A stretch of 64,000 nt of DNA, from NCBI GenBank assembly GCA_003255065.1, contig QAOA01008735.1, positions 1-64,000 of the forward strand, in the 5' to 3' direction. Positions within the stretch are counted from its first letter, which is position 1. Each line of letters opens with the position of its first letter. Origin of the DNA: Cercis canadensis (lineage: Eukaryota; Streptophyta; Magnoliopsida; Fabales; Fabaceae). Positions 22,001-33,596 of this stretch are shown piece after piece. A model generated the notes under the pieces. That model was not told the origin of the DNA and did not search any database. It worked only from the letters and a program-made list of their open reading frames with translations. A program made the position numbers and the translations under genes.

Positions 22001-25000
22001 AGTCCTTAAACAAGCTAAGCAAGCGGGGCCTCTCTAGTGTTTAGCGCATGGCCTCTGCCAAGGAGTTTCTTTGGTAGAAATGCAGAGGTATTGGGAAGTT
22101 ATTTAATGTCCTCAACTTATTGTTTTGTTTTGTTGCTTTACAAAAGGTATCCTTTGGTTTCGTCATAGTACTCCTTGCCTTCAAAATAAAATTTCTTTCT
22201 CTATTAAAAAGAAATGATTGCATCGCTTCTAATACTGAAATTATTATAGAAGTAACACAACTTCAATCTCAAACAGGAACTATAGCAGCAATCTCAGGTC
22301 AGTGTATGATATTGATAATGGAAATCCACAATTGCCATCACATAAAAAATAAGAACTGTCTACAATCCTTAACAAGACTCATAGAGGATGATGTGCTAGA
22401 AAACAGTCAAACCTGAAGAGGCAGGCTAGCTCCAGACCACTGTGTGAGATTAGTCTGCATAAAGCATTTATTTGGGAGTTAGGTGCTGATGAAGGGGATC
22501 TCTCCAAGAGACAATTCTACAAAAGTAGTAAGAATAAACAGGAAATTCTTACGGCAAGAATTTTCATAATCTTATCAAAGCAAACCTTGTATTTTAGGGT
22601 AAATAACCGAGCCTCAGGAAAGTCACTGGAAAGCCATTCACCAGGCCAGAAGGTTCCATGCTTTCCTGCCTCCTGATCAATCTTCTCCACCAAGGTAGAC
22701 ATAGTTGAGGATTTGTCATCAGCTATGCGCCAAGTTTTGTAAGGCCCACCACGGAGGCCATGGACAAAAACAACATCAATTGGAGGGAACTGTGCACCTC
22801 GGCTGCTTTTAGATGAATTAATAGAACTAGAGGAGCTATCATCATTCAAAGGTTGAGTTCCATCCTCATTATCAGTATCTTGTGCACTTGTTTCTTTGGG
22901 ACACTTCCAGTGGGGAAGATGAGGATTTATCAAGAATATCATGTCATCATAACGAGGACAGAAGTTCTTATTAGTTTGCAGACCAGAGTCAGAAGAATTT
23001 CCACTTCCAGACTTTCCATTAAACTGGTCATTGCAAAATATATTTAGGAGTGTTGCCCGGGAATAACTTTGCATCTTAAGGTCGTTGCAACCAGAAATCC
23101 TCCCATTAGCACAATCATCAAGCCATTTACACAAAGTTTCATCTGCTATGATGACCTTCTGGACTTTGGGGAGATGCGAGAGGATGGTCAACAACCGAGC
23201 TGCATGCCTGCGGATATGAGCTGATGGTGGGACACGGACACTAGATGGATTACTGGTATCTGACACAGACGGTTCTGTAGCAACATTTGAAATCCGATCC
23301 TGCATCTCATGCGCTCTAGATGCATCATATGCTTCAATAGCTGCCAGTTTCTCATAATCATCACTTAACAAAAAGCGCCTCAGCAAACATAAAATCCCAA
23401 GATCAACAATCTTGTCTTGACATAGAGAATCTACAGCACAAACCTCAGTCAGTGTTTTAATTCCTTTCAGGGTTGCCAAAGCAGAGTCCGCAGCATCTAA
23501 CTTCGGCAGACTGTCTTTCTTCAAATTCTTAAATGGTCCCACAAAAGGTTCCAGCGAAAAAAAATCTGCCAGTGGGAATGAATCCACAGAATCAGAAGCA
23601 ATTCCCAATTGCTTAGCTGCTAGGTTCACAACAGCACTAGCTAACTGATTTGCAACTTGTGCAGCAGAAGCAACATTTGAATTATTGATAAGAGTCTGCA
23701 AAATTTGGTTATCTTCATAAATAAAATGGAGAATTCTGTTGTTAACATAGCTTAAAACTAAATTAAATTGTTGGCTTGGAGTTACAGCAGCACAACCAGA
23801 TACCTATAAGAAATGTCACTTTTACCTCAATGCTTATTAGACTTAAGAAAAGAGGAAAAAAAAAAATATAATATATATATATATCCAAACCTTCACTTTA
23901 TCATTTTTAGGCTGACTGATTCCTTTATCAAATGATTTCTTGATTGAACTATGGACTTCAGTTAGCAGAATGGCTAACCATCCTTGAGAAATTGGTATGG
24001 ATGATGGTCCATAGTCTTCAAGGATCCGAGAGAGAATCTTTATGGCTGAATATCGTATGGCATCAGAGGAAAATTTTCCAAAAACCCATGGAAGAAGAAC
24101 GCCAGACCACTTCTGACTCTCTTCAAGAGATAAATGCAGGTCACCAGTGCAGAGTAATTCTAATGCCTTTGCCAATGCTTGTTGCACCTGCTTATGCTTT
24201 GCTGTCCGCTTGGCACTGTCTCTCATCAGATTAAGACCCTTCTCCATTACTATCCTCTGTGCTGCAGGACTTCTCTCAACAGATACCAGAAAGGCAGACA
24301 GAGCCATCTGAGCCAATGATATGTCCTCATGCTTACATGCCTGAGATACAGTAGAAAGAAGACTGGAGCTCCAATCAGAAACAGAATCATTCAAAGGCAT
24401 ATTGCAATCTTCCAATAGCAACCGTGCCACCAAACTTGCATGCCATTTCACAGATCTCTCAGGTGCCAATAAGGCAGACATGATAGCATATCCATCTTGA
24501 TCGAGTTCTTGAATACGAGTTCTATTCACTGGTGATGCCATTGCCCAATTTGCCAACGCCCATGTTGCAAAAGGAACAGCAACATGTTCACTGTGTAAAT
24601 CATCCCAGAGACCAGGAACAACAGCAGAAGACATATTTTCTTGAGCAAGCAAACTATCATGCTTATTTTGTAACATGTGGGTTTTAGGAGTATGATGCTT
24701 TACGGGTTCTGCACGACTAGAGTCAGAATCATCCAACTTCATTAGACAGCTGGTCCTTGAAAGCCCTAAAACTGTGGTCCCATCAAGTATTTTGATTCCA
24801 ATTCCTTTCATTCCTTTTCCACCATCATCATCATCATCTTCACTTCCACTTGGCTCATCCAAGTGCAAACCACCTTCCTCAACAACTTGTAGGGCTGCAG
24901 CAATATCTCTGGTTTCAGCACTTCCGGGCAATGATGGGTCAAAAGAAACAGCTTCTACATTGTCGCAGCTCGATGTGACAATATCCATAATGGCAGCCAC

Positions 25001-26645
25001 CAGCATGCTCCTACCTTTCAAAGTATCGGAAATATCAAATGAACTACGCCTCGAATGCTGCTGTCACAGAAAATTGCAAGATATCATCAATTCAAAACCA
25101 GAACAGAAACTATCAACATGATCATGAGTAACGTTTGCATATATATATATATATATATATAGATAACATTGATCAAGTTGTGGTTATCTTGAGCAAATAA
25201 TATCCATATGCCAAGCTAGAGATACTTCACAAAATACAAACAGGATAGAAGCACATCCTTATTACAAGCTAACTGTGCATAACAACATCATGATGTATTT
25301 CTTGACACAAATTAGAAAATGATGCCAACACGGTATGTATCATTTTCAATCAAATTGAAGCACAGTTCAGAATTCTGTTTCTTCTTATGTGTGTATATAC
25401 ACACATTACATTTAGCCAGTGTAAGGCTTCAGTACCATATGAGTCTGTCTCCAGATTCCCAATAAACAGTTTCTAAGCGTCAGAAAGTTCAACCCAAAAA
25501 ATACACGTTTTCCAAAGATATTGCCTAAATTTTGGTTTACAAGAGGAGGTCCTTTCTGACAAGTCCTTGGGTACAGATATTGTCTGCATTTTGCCATAGT
25601 ATGCCCGGAATTCAAATCTAAACAATAAAATGCCATTCACCAACAGACGGGCCTATTAAAATAAGCCAGATGCTAAAAGAGCATATGATCAACCGAAGTA
25701 ATAATAATAATACAACGACTGTAAATCACATTGATAGATAATTAACGTAACAGATAAAATTTAAGATGCACTTAAATAGACAATAAACTCAGGTCACACA
25801 CTTTCTGATAATGTCAATTGATTGTTTGGTTTGCCAATGCTAATTCAAAACTAGGTGTTCAAGCTAAGTGACACGAAGATTATGACCTAAATAGAAAGAA
25901 TTACCTTCTTAGACCTCCGAGGATGACAAGAAAAAATAAAGCGGAGTAGATTTGGAATGGCATGAGGGCGCCCAAGCACAGCAGCAGACACATTAGGGTC
26001 TGCAATCAAGTAAGCAAGCGCTCTCGCAGACTCGGCCTGAGTGCCACCCCCATCCTTGGCTACGGCGACGGATTCAAGCAACCAATCCACCACGGCACCA
26101 CCTCCGGAGCCGACGATCGCAGACCTGCGGCTAGAATTTGCCGCGGCAATGTCAGCGAGCAAGGCCGCCACACGAATCTGGAAACCTGAGAGAACCCCAT
26201 GGTTGGCGGAAGACAAGACCGACCTCAATGACTGCCAGAGGACGGAGGCGGCCACACCAGTTTGTTTAATATGGTGAAAAACCTTCTTGAATGAATCGCT
26301 GGACTTGTGTATTGCGTGTTCTACGCCGGTATAGAGAGGATTAGCGGCTTTCTCATCGGAGGGCTGTTGATTTTGGTAATCAAAAGAGACGAATGCTATG
26401 GAAGCAAGAAGTGCGGAGAAGACGGTTGCAGAGAGAGCTATAACGGAAGTGCGGGAGAGAGATGAGATGGGAACAGGAGACAGAGGGCTTGGGAGGTGCC
26501 GATGAGGATCTGGGGGCGGGACTAGTTGGTCATTTTCTACATTCTCAACCACTTTGGTGGGCTTTTTCGATGAAGAAGAAGAACAAATGTAGCGAGGATG
26601 GGGGAAGCGAAGATAGCGTCGGGTTCTAAAACAGAAACGATACAT
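19094..26645 (-). CDS. SERAC1-like alpha/beta hydrolase with armadillo-type N-terminal region
   Basis: Ten exons could be chained in frame: 26645-25905, 25060-23891, 23695-22586, 22454-22413, 21290-21214, 20686-20602, 20502-20419, 20291-20190, 20109-20014 and 19204-19094, giving 1,205 aa. The N terminus is basic and Ser-rich (mitochondrial-like), and a single membrane helix follows (VIALSATVFSALLASIAFVSF without its last residue). A long helical, armadillo-like region fills residues of roughly 130-800. The hydrolase starts at DVVFVHGLRGGPYKTW, has the nucleophile motif THSMGG (Ser1047) and a late His in STDH (His1176). Human SERAC1 acts in phosphatidylglycerol remodelling at ER-mitochondria contacts. 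A similar role in plants is only inference. The exon 2 acceptor is a tandem cagcag, so one-codon splice variants are possible. The exon 8 acceptor was chosen at 20292 because later AG sites break the frame or drop conserved residues. Confidence 0.88.
25138..25161. repeat. AT dinucleotide microsatellite in SERAC1-like intron 1
   Basis: A run of about 12 TA units (tatatat...) in the first intron. Another short one is at 23871-23884 in intron 2. Confidence 0.8.
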
Positions 26646-28050
26646 TATTTCGTTTTAGCAATTATTATTGTAATTTCTCTCAGCATAATAATGCTTTTGC
26701 AATGAATTACTAACACAAGTAAAAATAAAAAGGAAATAAAATTGGGTCTTTCTCGGGCCTGTGTGCTACTGCTATGTTTTAGAAGTCGAAGTTGCGGGGA
26801 GAATGGCGGGAGCAAAACTCGGTTTTATAAGAGCCAAAAAAACAAGGTGATGGACGAGATTGGAGATCTATAAAAGGAATTTTGTAGCAAGAAATAGAAT
26901 ATGCGAACCTTGCTAGTGGCTGCAACTGCAAGGTTCAATAAATTAGATAAGTAGCGTACTACCCAAGGACCTGATTAAGCTGTATTGGACCTGACCCATG
27001 AACCAAGATCCACTCAGATCCAAATTCCTCGTCATAGGTATCAATCATTCGGCTTATCTTGTAACTCATGACTTCACTCAGCCCAAGTCTTGCTTGATAG
27101 AAGGCTTTACTGGGGAATTCAGAGTTTAGGTTTAGTCCAATTATTTTTCATCATTACTGTACAACCACACAAGTTCAGTTCCCCTTTGAATAGAACATGA
27201 TAGTTCATAGCTTTGGCTTCATTGACATGCACAAAAAGAATATTAATTATGAACACTAATCCTTCATCTCTATCCTTTATTATCCTGATGCAATTTAAAA
27301 AGAAGAAAAAATGCATGCGCGAATTCTTTGGATCATGCATTTAGTGATCGTTCAAATCAGGAAGTATTCGATTAAATATTTAATCCCTTTTTCTTCTTTT
27401 TGGCTAGATAGTATGTAAAGGACAATGATATTTAGCATGAAAAAGGTATATGAATGTATATATTTAATCGGCCATCATCAACTAAGAATTAGACCAGTTG
27501 AATTCGGTGAACATGGCAAATGGCAAAATATTAATATATTGTTTTGATTTTAAGACCGTGGGACTTGTAATATAACATCTGATAATAAATTAAATAGACA
27601 TGGTCATTAATTAGTCAAAAGTAAGTTCAACCAAATGCAATATTTATTTTTTGTTAATGACGCGAACATTTTAGTTCTCATACGAAACTATTTCTAGATA
27701 AAATATATATTTAGGGCCAAAGCAATGAAGCATTCTCATAATGTTGTACAAGTAACCCAAGCATTCAGGTTAGATTTCAAGGAATAGTAATCCTTAGCTG
27801 CCTAACTCAAAGAACAGTACGTGGGGAACTTGATTTACAGAACGACAGGATCATGTTCATGCAATATATTAAACTGAACGCGAGCGCGTGAGTTTCACTA
27901 TAATTGGTGCGGAGCGTGGTCATTGTAACCTAGGACCGCAAGGCTTAGGTAAACCTTGGTCATTTGGGAGTATCAAAAGAATCGTCGCCATGTCCCGTCA
28001 GTCTTGAGGAAAGGGAGGAAAATCTAGTGTCTTTAGGGACTTGTTTGGAA
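26646..28050. other. Intergenic between the SERAC1-like gene and patatin copy A
   Basis: This is the divergent promoter region of the minus-strand SERAC1-like gene and the far promoter of patatin A. A segment at 27713-27815 (ending ttagctgcctaactcaaag) resembles 32488-32575 upstream of copy B, so the A/B duplication took upstream sequence with it. No gene was found. Confidence 0.5.
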
Positions 28051-28051
28051 T

Positions 28052-28380
28052 ATAGAAATACAGAATAAATCAACGCGGCAGCTCCATGCAGACTATGATA
28101 CGTATGGTCTTCCCTCACTATTCCTAGTCTTTGAACTACACACTCGTCACATAGACATAGGGATCACATACTGTGTGGGATCATCCAGCCGTGTAAACCC
28201 TACTCTAGAAATATAGAAATATAGAATAAATCAACGCGGCAGCTCCATGCAGACTATGACCAGTACGTATGGTCTTCCCTCACTATTCCTAGTCTTTGAA
28301 CTACACACTCGTCACATAGACATGGGGATCACATACTGTGTGGGATCATCCAGCCATGTAAACCCTACTCTATAAATAGC
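28052..28380 (+). repeat. Tandem duplication of the patatin A core promoter (two units of ~161-165 bp)
   Basis: The unit contains caacgcggcagctccatgc, then tattcctagtctttgaac and gggatcatccagcc, and occurs twice back to back (about 28052-28215 and 28216-28380). The second unit has a 3-base insertion and ends in a good TATA box (tataaata at 28371). The equivalent place in the first unit reads tagaaata (28206). Confidence 0.9.
28371..28378 (+). promoter_or_regulatory. TATA box of patatin copy A
   Basis: TATAAATA lies 229 bp before the ATG at 28600. The same motif, followed by agc and a cagag phrase, precedes copy B. Confidence 0.7.
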
Positions 28381-28599
28381 TCGTTAAGCAGAGAACCTTA
28401 TAACCAACCGAAACCTAAATCTCTCTGTAGCATTCCTTACAAAACATTAAGTTCCCAAACATTACTTGGTGTCTATAACTTGCATTTAGATTATTCTTAG
28501 CACTCCTTACAAAGAGCTCAAAAGTATATATAGTTTGTGCACACAAACTCCCCATTTGCCTTCCTATTTTCCTCGTAAACCGTAAGCACCTTGTGATCA

Positions 28600-30746
28600 A
28601 TGGAGAGAACAAAGTCTTCCCTTCAACAAATTCAGCCCCCAACTTATGGAAACTTAGTTACCATTCTCAGCATCGACGGGGGTGGTATTAGAGGCATCAT
28701 CCCCGCTACCATTATTGCTTTCCTCGAATCTCAACTGCAGGTATACACACATCGATATATATCATGTGTGCAATTGCATACTTCATATGTCAACATAATT
28801 TAAAAGAAACTCTTACTAGTTACTACATGTATTTATGGCAAATATTAGTGTCACGTTGGTCTAAATAGAATATTATTTCTTATAAATTAACTGAAAATTG
28901 ATATTAAGTATAAACATGATCTGCATGTGCAGGAGATGGATGGTGAGGATGCAAGGCTTGCAGATTACTTTGATGTGATTGCAGGAACAAGCACAGGGGG
29001 TCTTGTAACCGCCATGTTAACGGCTCCAAATGAAAAGAAACGTCCACTTTTTGCTGCTAAGGATATCAAGTCCTTTTACTTGGAGCACTGCCCAAAAATT
29101 TTCCCACAGAACAGGTATATGCATATTTAAACTGATAAAAGTTTCTCCTTCTGTCTAGATAGGACTGGCAAAATGTTTGACGCACTAATTATATATTACA
29201 AATTATTGATTTTTTTTTTATTTAATTGCCAGCAGAGGCCTCGGTGGGACTCTCATAGCAAAGTTATTCAGATCATTAGGAGGACCCAAATACGATGGGA
29301 AATACCTTCATCGGATGGTGAGGGAGAAGCTGGGAGAATCTCGGCTGCATGAGACCCTCACCAACGTTGTCATTCCCACCTTCGACATCAAGAACTTGCA
29401 GCCAACCATATTCTCGTCTTATCAGGTCTTTATCTTTCTCTTTCAATGATGTCTTTATTATTATATAAGCTTTAACAGTTGAATTTTCTTTCTACTTGGA
29501 CTTTGGGGGTTGAAGTTTTGACCTTATAACGCAATATATTCCCTAGTGGATAGCAAAAACAATAAAAAAGAGGAAAACCTTATATTAATTACAAAGACAG
29601 AAATTATTAAATTTGAAGACAGTTTAATTTTTCCCATTGCCATGTTCATCTATAGTTAAAAATCTATGTTAATGTGTTAATGAAATCCTAAAAAGAATTG
29701 AAATTTATGCAGATCAAGAGGTCTCCATACTTGGATGCTCGACTCTCTGACATATGCATCAGCACGTCAGCTGCACCTACTTATCTTCCTACTTACCACT
29801 TCACGAACATAGACCCAGAAGGGAACGTACACGAATTCAACCTAACAGATGGTGGTGTTGCTGCCAATAATCCGGTATATGCAACTATATTAACTAATTT
29901 TAGTATATGAAATTTTTATTTAGACTACCGATAATATTATTGGATGGAATTCTCTAATCTTTTTTTTGTTAAAAAAAAATAATCTTGATAATGCAGACTT
30001 TAGTTGCCGTGAACCAAGTAACCAAACAGATCATTGATGAAAATCCTGATTTCTTTCCAATCAAGCCCATGGACTATGGTCGCTTTCTAATAATCTCAAT
30101 AGGCACTGGGACACCCAAGAATGAACAAAAATTCAATGCTAATATGGCAGCCAAATGGGGCATATTGGATTGGCTAACACACAGTGGTTCTACTCCCTTA
30201 ATCGATGTCTTCACTCAATCAAGTGCAGATCTTGTTGATTTCCATCTAGCTACCGTCTCTCAAGCACTTCATTCACAAGATAATTACCTTCGGATACAGG
30301 TAGTTGCCTGTGTTTTTTTTTTCTCCACCCATAACAACATAAAATTTAAGCATAAATTGTTTAATCAAGAAAAGAGACTAATTTGAAGTTTCGTTAAATG
30401 ACCAGGATGACACATTGACCGGTACAGATTCTTCAGTTGATATTGCTACAAAAGAAAATTTAGAGAAACTGGGGCAAATTGGTGAAAGGCTATTGAAGAA
30501 ACCAGTCTCAAGGATGAATCTAGAAACGGGTCTATCTGAACCAATGGAAAATGCAGGAACTAATGAGGATGCCCTCAGAAAGTAAGACAAAAACTAACAT
30601 CTTGATCATATTTATTATAATTCAATTATATTGTATTCTACTAAAATGAAACTTTTGTTTCTAATCATTGCAGGTTTGCTAAAATACTTTCTCAAGAGAG
30701 GAGACTCCGAGAAATGAAATCCCCACACACCAAGAAGGCCATATAG
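28600..30746 (+). CDS. PLP2: Patatin-like phospholipase, copy A (PLP2 / pPLA-II type)
   Basis: Seven exons: 28600-28740, 28933-29114, 29236-29425, 29713-29874, 29997-30299, 30406-30581 and 30674-30746, giving 408 aa, the normal length. Patatin-like proteins hydrolyse acyl esters of phospho- and galactolipids with a Ser-Asp dyad. The oxyanion-hole motif DGGGIRG (residues 26-32), the nucleophile elbow GTSTGG (Ser67) and the Asp motif [10 protein letters not shown] (Asp217) are all present. There is no signal peptide, so the protein is expected in the cytosol or on membranes. The start is supported by the match of [16 protein letters not shown] with copy B. All introns are GT-AG. PLP2-type genes in Arabidopsis respond to pathogens and stress, so the same is plausible here. 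The promoter is tandemly duplicated. Copies A and B are each other's closest relatives in the array. Confidence 0.93.
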
Positions 30747-31374
30747 TGCCACGTGTATCCTTCGTTGTCTATCAATTTCCATGCTTGATTATTCTTTTAA
30801 ATTGTGTTCAACAATAAAATGGATGTAATTTCATCTTCGATATTGGTTTTCTTTTTGAATTATGTATTGTTGTAATTCGTAAAGCAAAAAGATACAGATA
30901 TGATTTATATGATTGCTTATTTGTTAATTTGTGGAAGGAGTAAATTTCTTTCGAATAAAGGAAGCTTCTCTCTTCTTTTTCCCTGGCTATAATATTGAAC
31001 AAAGTGTAGAATAAGCAGATTTATATCTTCTAGTCTACCTTGATATTTGTCATTTGTGATTGCTATCTAACAACCAATTCTAATTCCCCAAAGAAATACT
31101 AACTATAAGTCTAAATTCATGATATCTTTAAATTTGTAAAAGGACACAAGACTGTATCCTTATAACTTGTCTTTTGCAAAGGACCCAAGATTTTCAAATT
31201 TCTTTTTCTAGACTGCCTTTTCTAGGTGTCCGAAAATATCAAATGCCTAGTATTGAATATTACACATTAAAGAAGTCACGTTTTTATTTTTTAAAACCTT
31301 TAATTTTGTATCGTTGTTTAAATTTATTTATTAACTTTTTGATGCATGTAATAAGAATGTTTCAAATTTTCACC

Positions 31375-31758
31375 ATTAGTTTTCATATTTTAATAACTTG
31401 AACTTTTCGGTTCTTCTCATTTAAAAATGAACAATTTAGTCCCTTTATATTCATAAAATGTACAATTTTTGTCATTTTGTCTTTGAGCAAAAATTTCTTA
31501 AATCTAGTTCTATGTATAAAGTTATCTAATTCATAAGCTGAAATTTTGTGGAGAGATTCACAAGACGTAATTTTTCAATCTAAATGGTGAGATTATGAAT
31601 CAGATAATTTTATAACTTGAACTAGACTTGAAAAATTTTAACTTAATGATGGAAGAACCAAAATTACACATTTTATGAATATAGATGAGCTAAATTGTTC
31701 ATTTTTAAACAAGAATAATAAAAAAGTTCAAGTTAAAATAGGAACTAAAATAACAATT
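31375..31758. mobile_element. Foldback/MITE-like element with long imperfect inverted repeats
   Basis: The left arm (about 31386-31555) and right arm (about 31590-31750) are imperfect reverse complements. Matching pieces include atttaaaaatgaacaattta, tatattcataaaatgt, ctagttc and atctaattcata. The loop is only about 40 bp and nothing is encoded. Exact ends and a target duplication were not resolved, so the superfamily is open. Confidence 0.65.
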
Positions 31759-33293
31759 AAATTTATAATTTATTTATATTTACTGGTTAAGATAACGACG
31801 TAGAAATCTAAATCTAGAGCCTCTGCAAAATTATATTTTGATGGTTATTAACACTGTTACTTACACAGAGACTTGGTGGTTGAGTTGAAAGAAGAAAAAA
31901 AAAATGAACTGAAAATTTCCTTCGTGTCTTAAAGTCCTTGTAGCACCCGCACCTCGATCGGTTATAGTTCAACGTTGGAATGAGCCGCCAATTGATGCTA
32001 AGATCAGTTCAATGAAATTGATAAAGCATGGTTCAAGTGGTCCTCCAATTAAAGGTAAATCATCATTATTTTATTCTAATTTCCAAGCACGAGGCTTCGC
32101 AGATTTCATTGGAAAATAAATTATATGAGCAATACCTTAAAGATTGTTTTACCAATTGTAAACATTTCTAATGGAACATGAAATAAGTGTTAAATATAAA
32201 ATTATTATTGAATATTTATTTAACTGTTTAAATGTTTAAGTTAAATTAGTTCTTGATATAGTATAAGAGTTTATTATTCTTTTGTCATGACTTTCTTAAT
32301 TAAATTAAAATTTTCACAAAAATTTAAGTAAGTATGTATTTCGTTCACGTTTCAAGCTCAAAAAATCTTTACATGTGAGAGAGTATATTAGATATAAAAT
32401 TATTTATAAATCTTCACCTAACAACTAAAATTTTTAAATTGAATTAATTATTGATAATAAAAAAACTCTTTTGGCATAAAATATTGAGGGCCAAAACCAT
32501 ATTGTGAAGCATTTCTGGTAAACCTTCAAAGCTTAAAGGCATGGTAATCTTTGGCTGCCTAACTCAAAGCAAATATTGAGCAGCATTGGCATGCACGATT
32601 GAATTAACGTTCTGTGTCTATGTCTATGTCTATGTTCATATTACGTGCCCAACACACTGAGAATTCAGAATAGGCAACAGTACACGTTACAGGTCACCAC
32701 ACCCGATCCGCATCTCCAAGCAGCTAGTCATGTGGTGGTTACTGGTTTGCCCGTAAAGAGAACGTAAATGATACGAGCATACAGAGCGTGATTGACACGA
32801 AGATGACAGCGCGTGGCATTTGTAACCCTGATACAGTGCTGTGGAAGTGTAGTCTTTCCGAACTAGTGAGACAGCTGGCTGCAATGGGACACATGTCATT
32901 TTCTGAGCACATACATCTCATCCGACTTGACTGAAAGGGCAAAATATATAGTCCAAGGACCACTTTTTCTCCTTTGGAAAATGGAAACTTCAACGTGGGG
33001 TCGGGATAAAGATGGAATTTTACGACCTCTGTAGCTCTGACTCTGTCTTCCCTGAACTTGTCTCGTTCTTGCGGGAGTGGCTTGCTATACCGCTAGTGAT
33101 TTTTTTTTTAATATTTAAATATTAATTTAATAAAATTTAAATTATATTAATTATATGAGTATAATATAATTAGAGTTATTATAATATAAAAACCACTTAA
33201 TTATGAATTATTACGCATAGCACTCCTCGTTCTTGAACTCTAAACTGAGCAAATGCACGGGATCGTATGGCAAATCCCATGCACCCCTAATTC

Positions 33294-33300
33294 TATAAAT
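33294..33300 (+). promoter_or_regulatory. TATA box of patatin copy B
   Basis: TATAAAT followed by agcac lies 303 bp before the ATG at 33597. It is homologous to the copy A TATA region. Confidence 0.65.
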
Positions 33301-33596
33301 AGCACATTTAGCAGAGGATTCTAGCATCCAAAGCAAATTAAACCAGAATCTTTCTGTGGCATTTCTTAGTCCTTGCTTATACGGATATACCTTTGTTTGC
33401 CCAAAAAAAAAAAAACAAAAACTACAAGTTCCTTTCAGTTCTTTCGTTCGCATTAGTTTGTCTGCAAAAACTTCATCCTTCTTTCAACTTTTTCATTGGT
33501 CTTTTTTGCAATTTTACAAAGAGCTTAATAGTATATGTTTTCTGTACATAAATTCCTATTTGCTTTCCCATTTTCCACATAATTATTTAGTAATCA

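Larger units (their letters stand above)
30747..33596. other. Intergenic between patatin copies A and B
   Basis: This contains a foldback MITE-like element (31375-31758), the duplicated upstream segment shared with copy A (32488-32575) and a very AT-rich block (33100-33215). No further gene was found. Confidence 0.5.

Noticed and set aside
23944-25121. Plus-strand frames opposite SERAC1-like exon 2
   Set aside because: Antisense to a multi-exon gene that joins in frame along its whole length.
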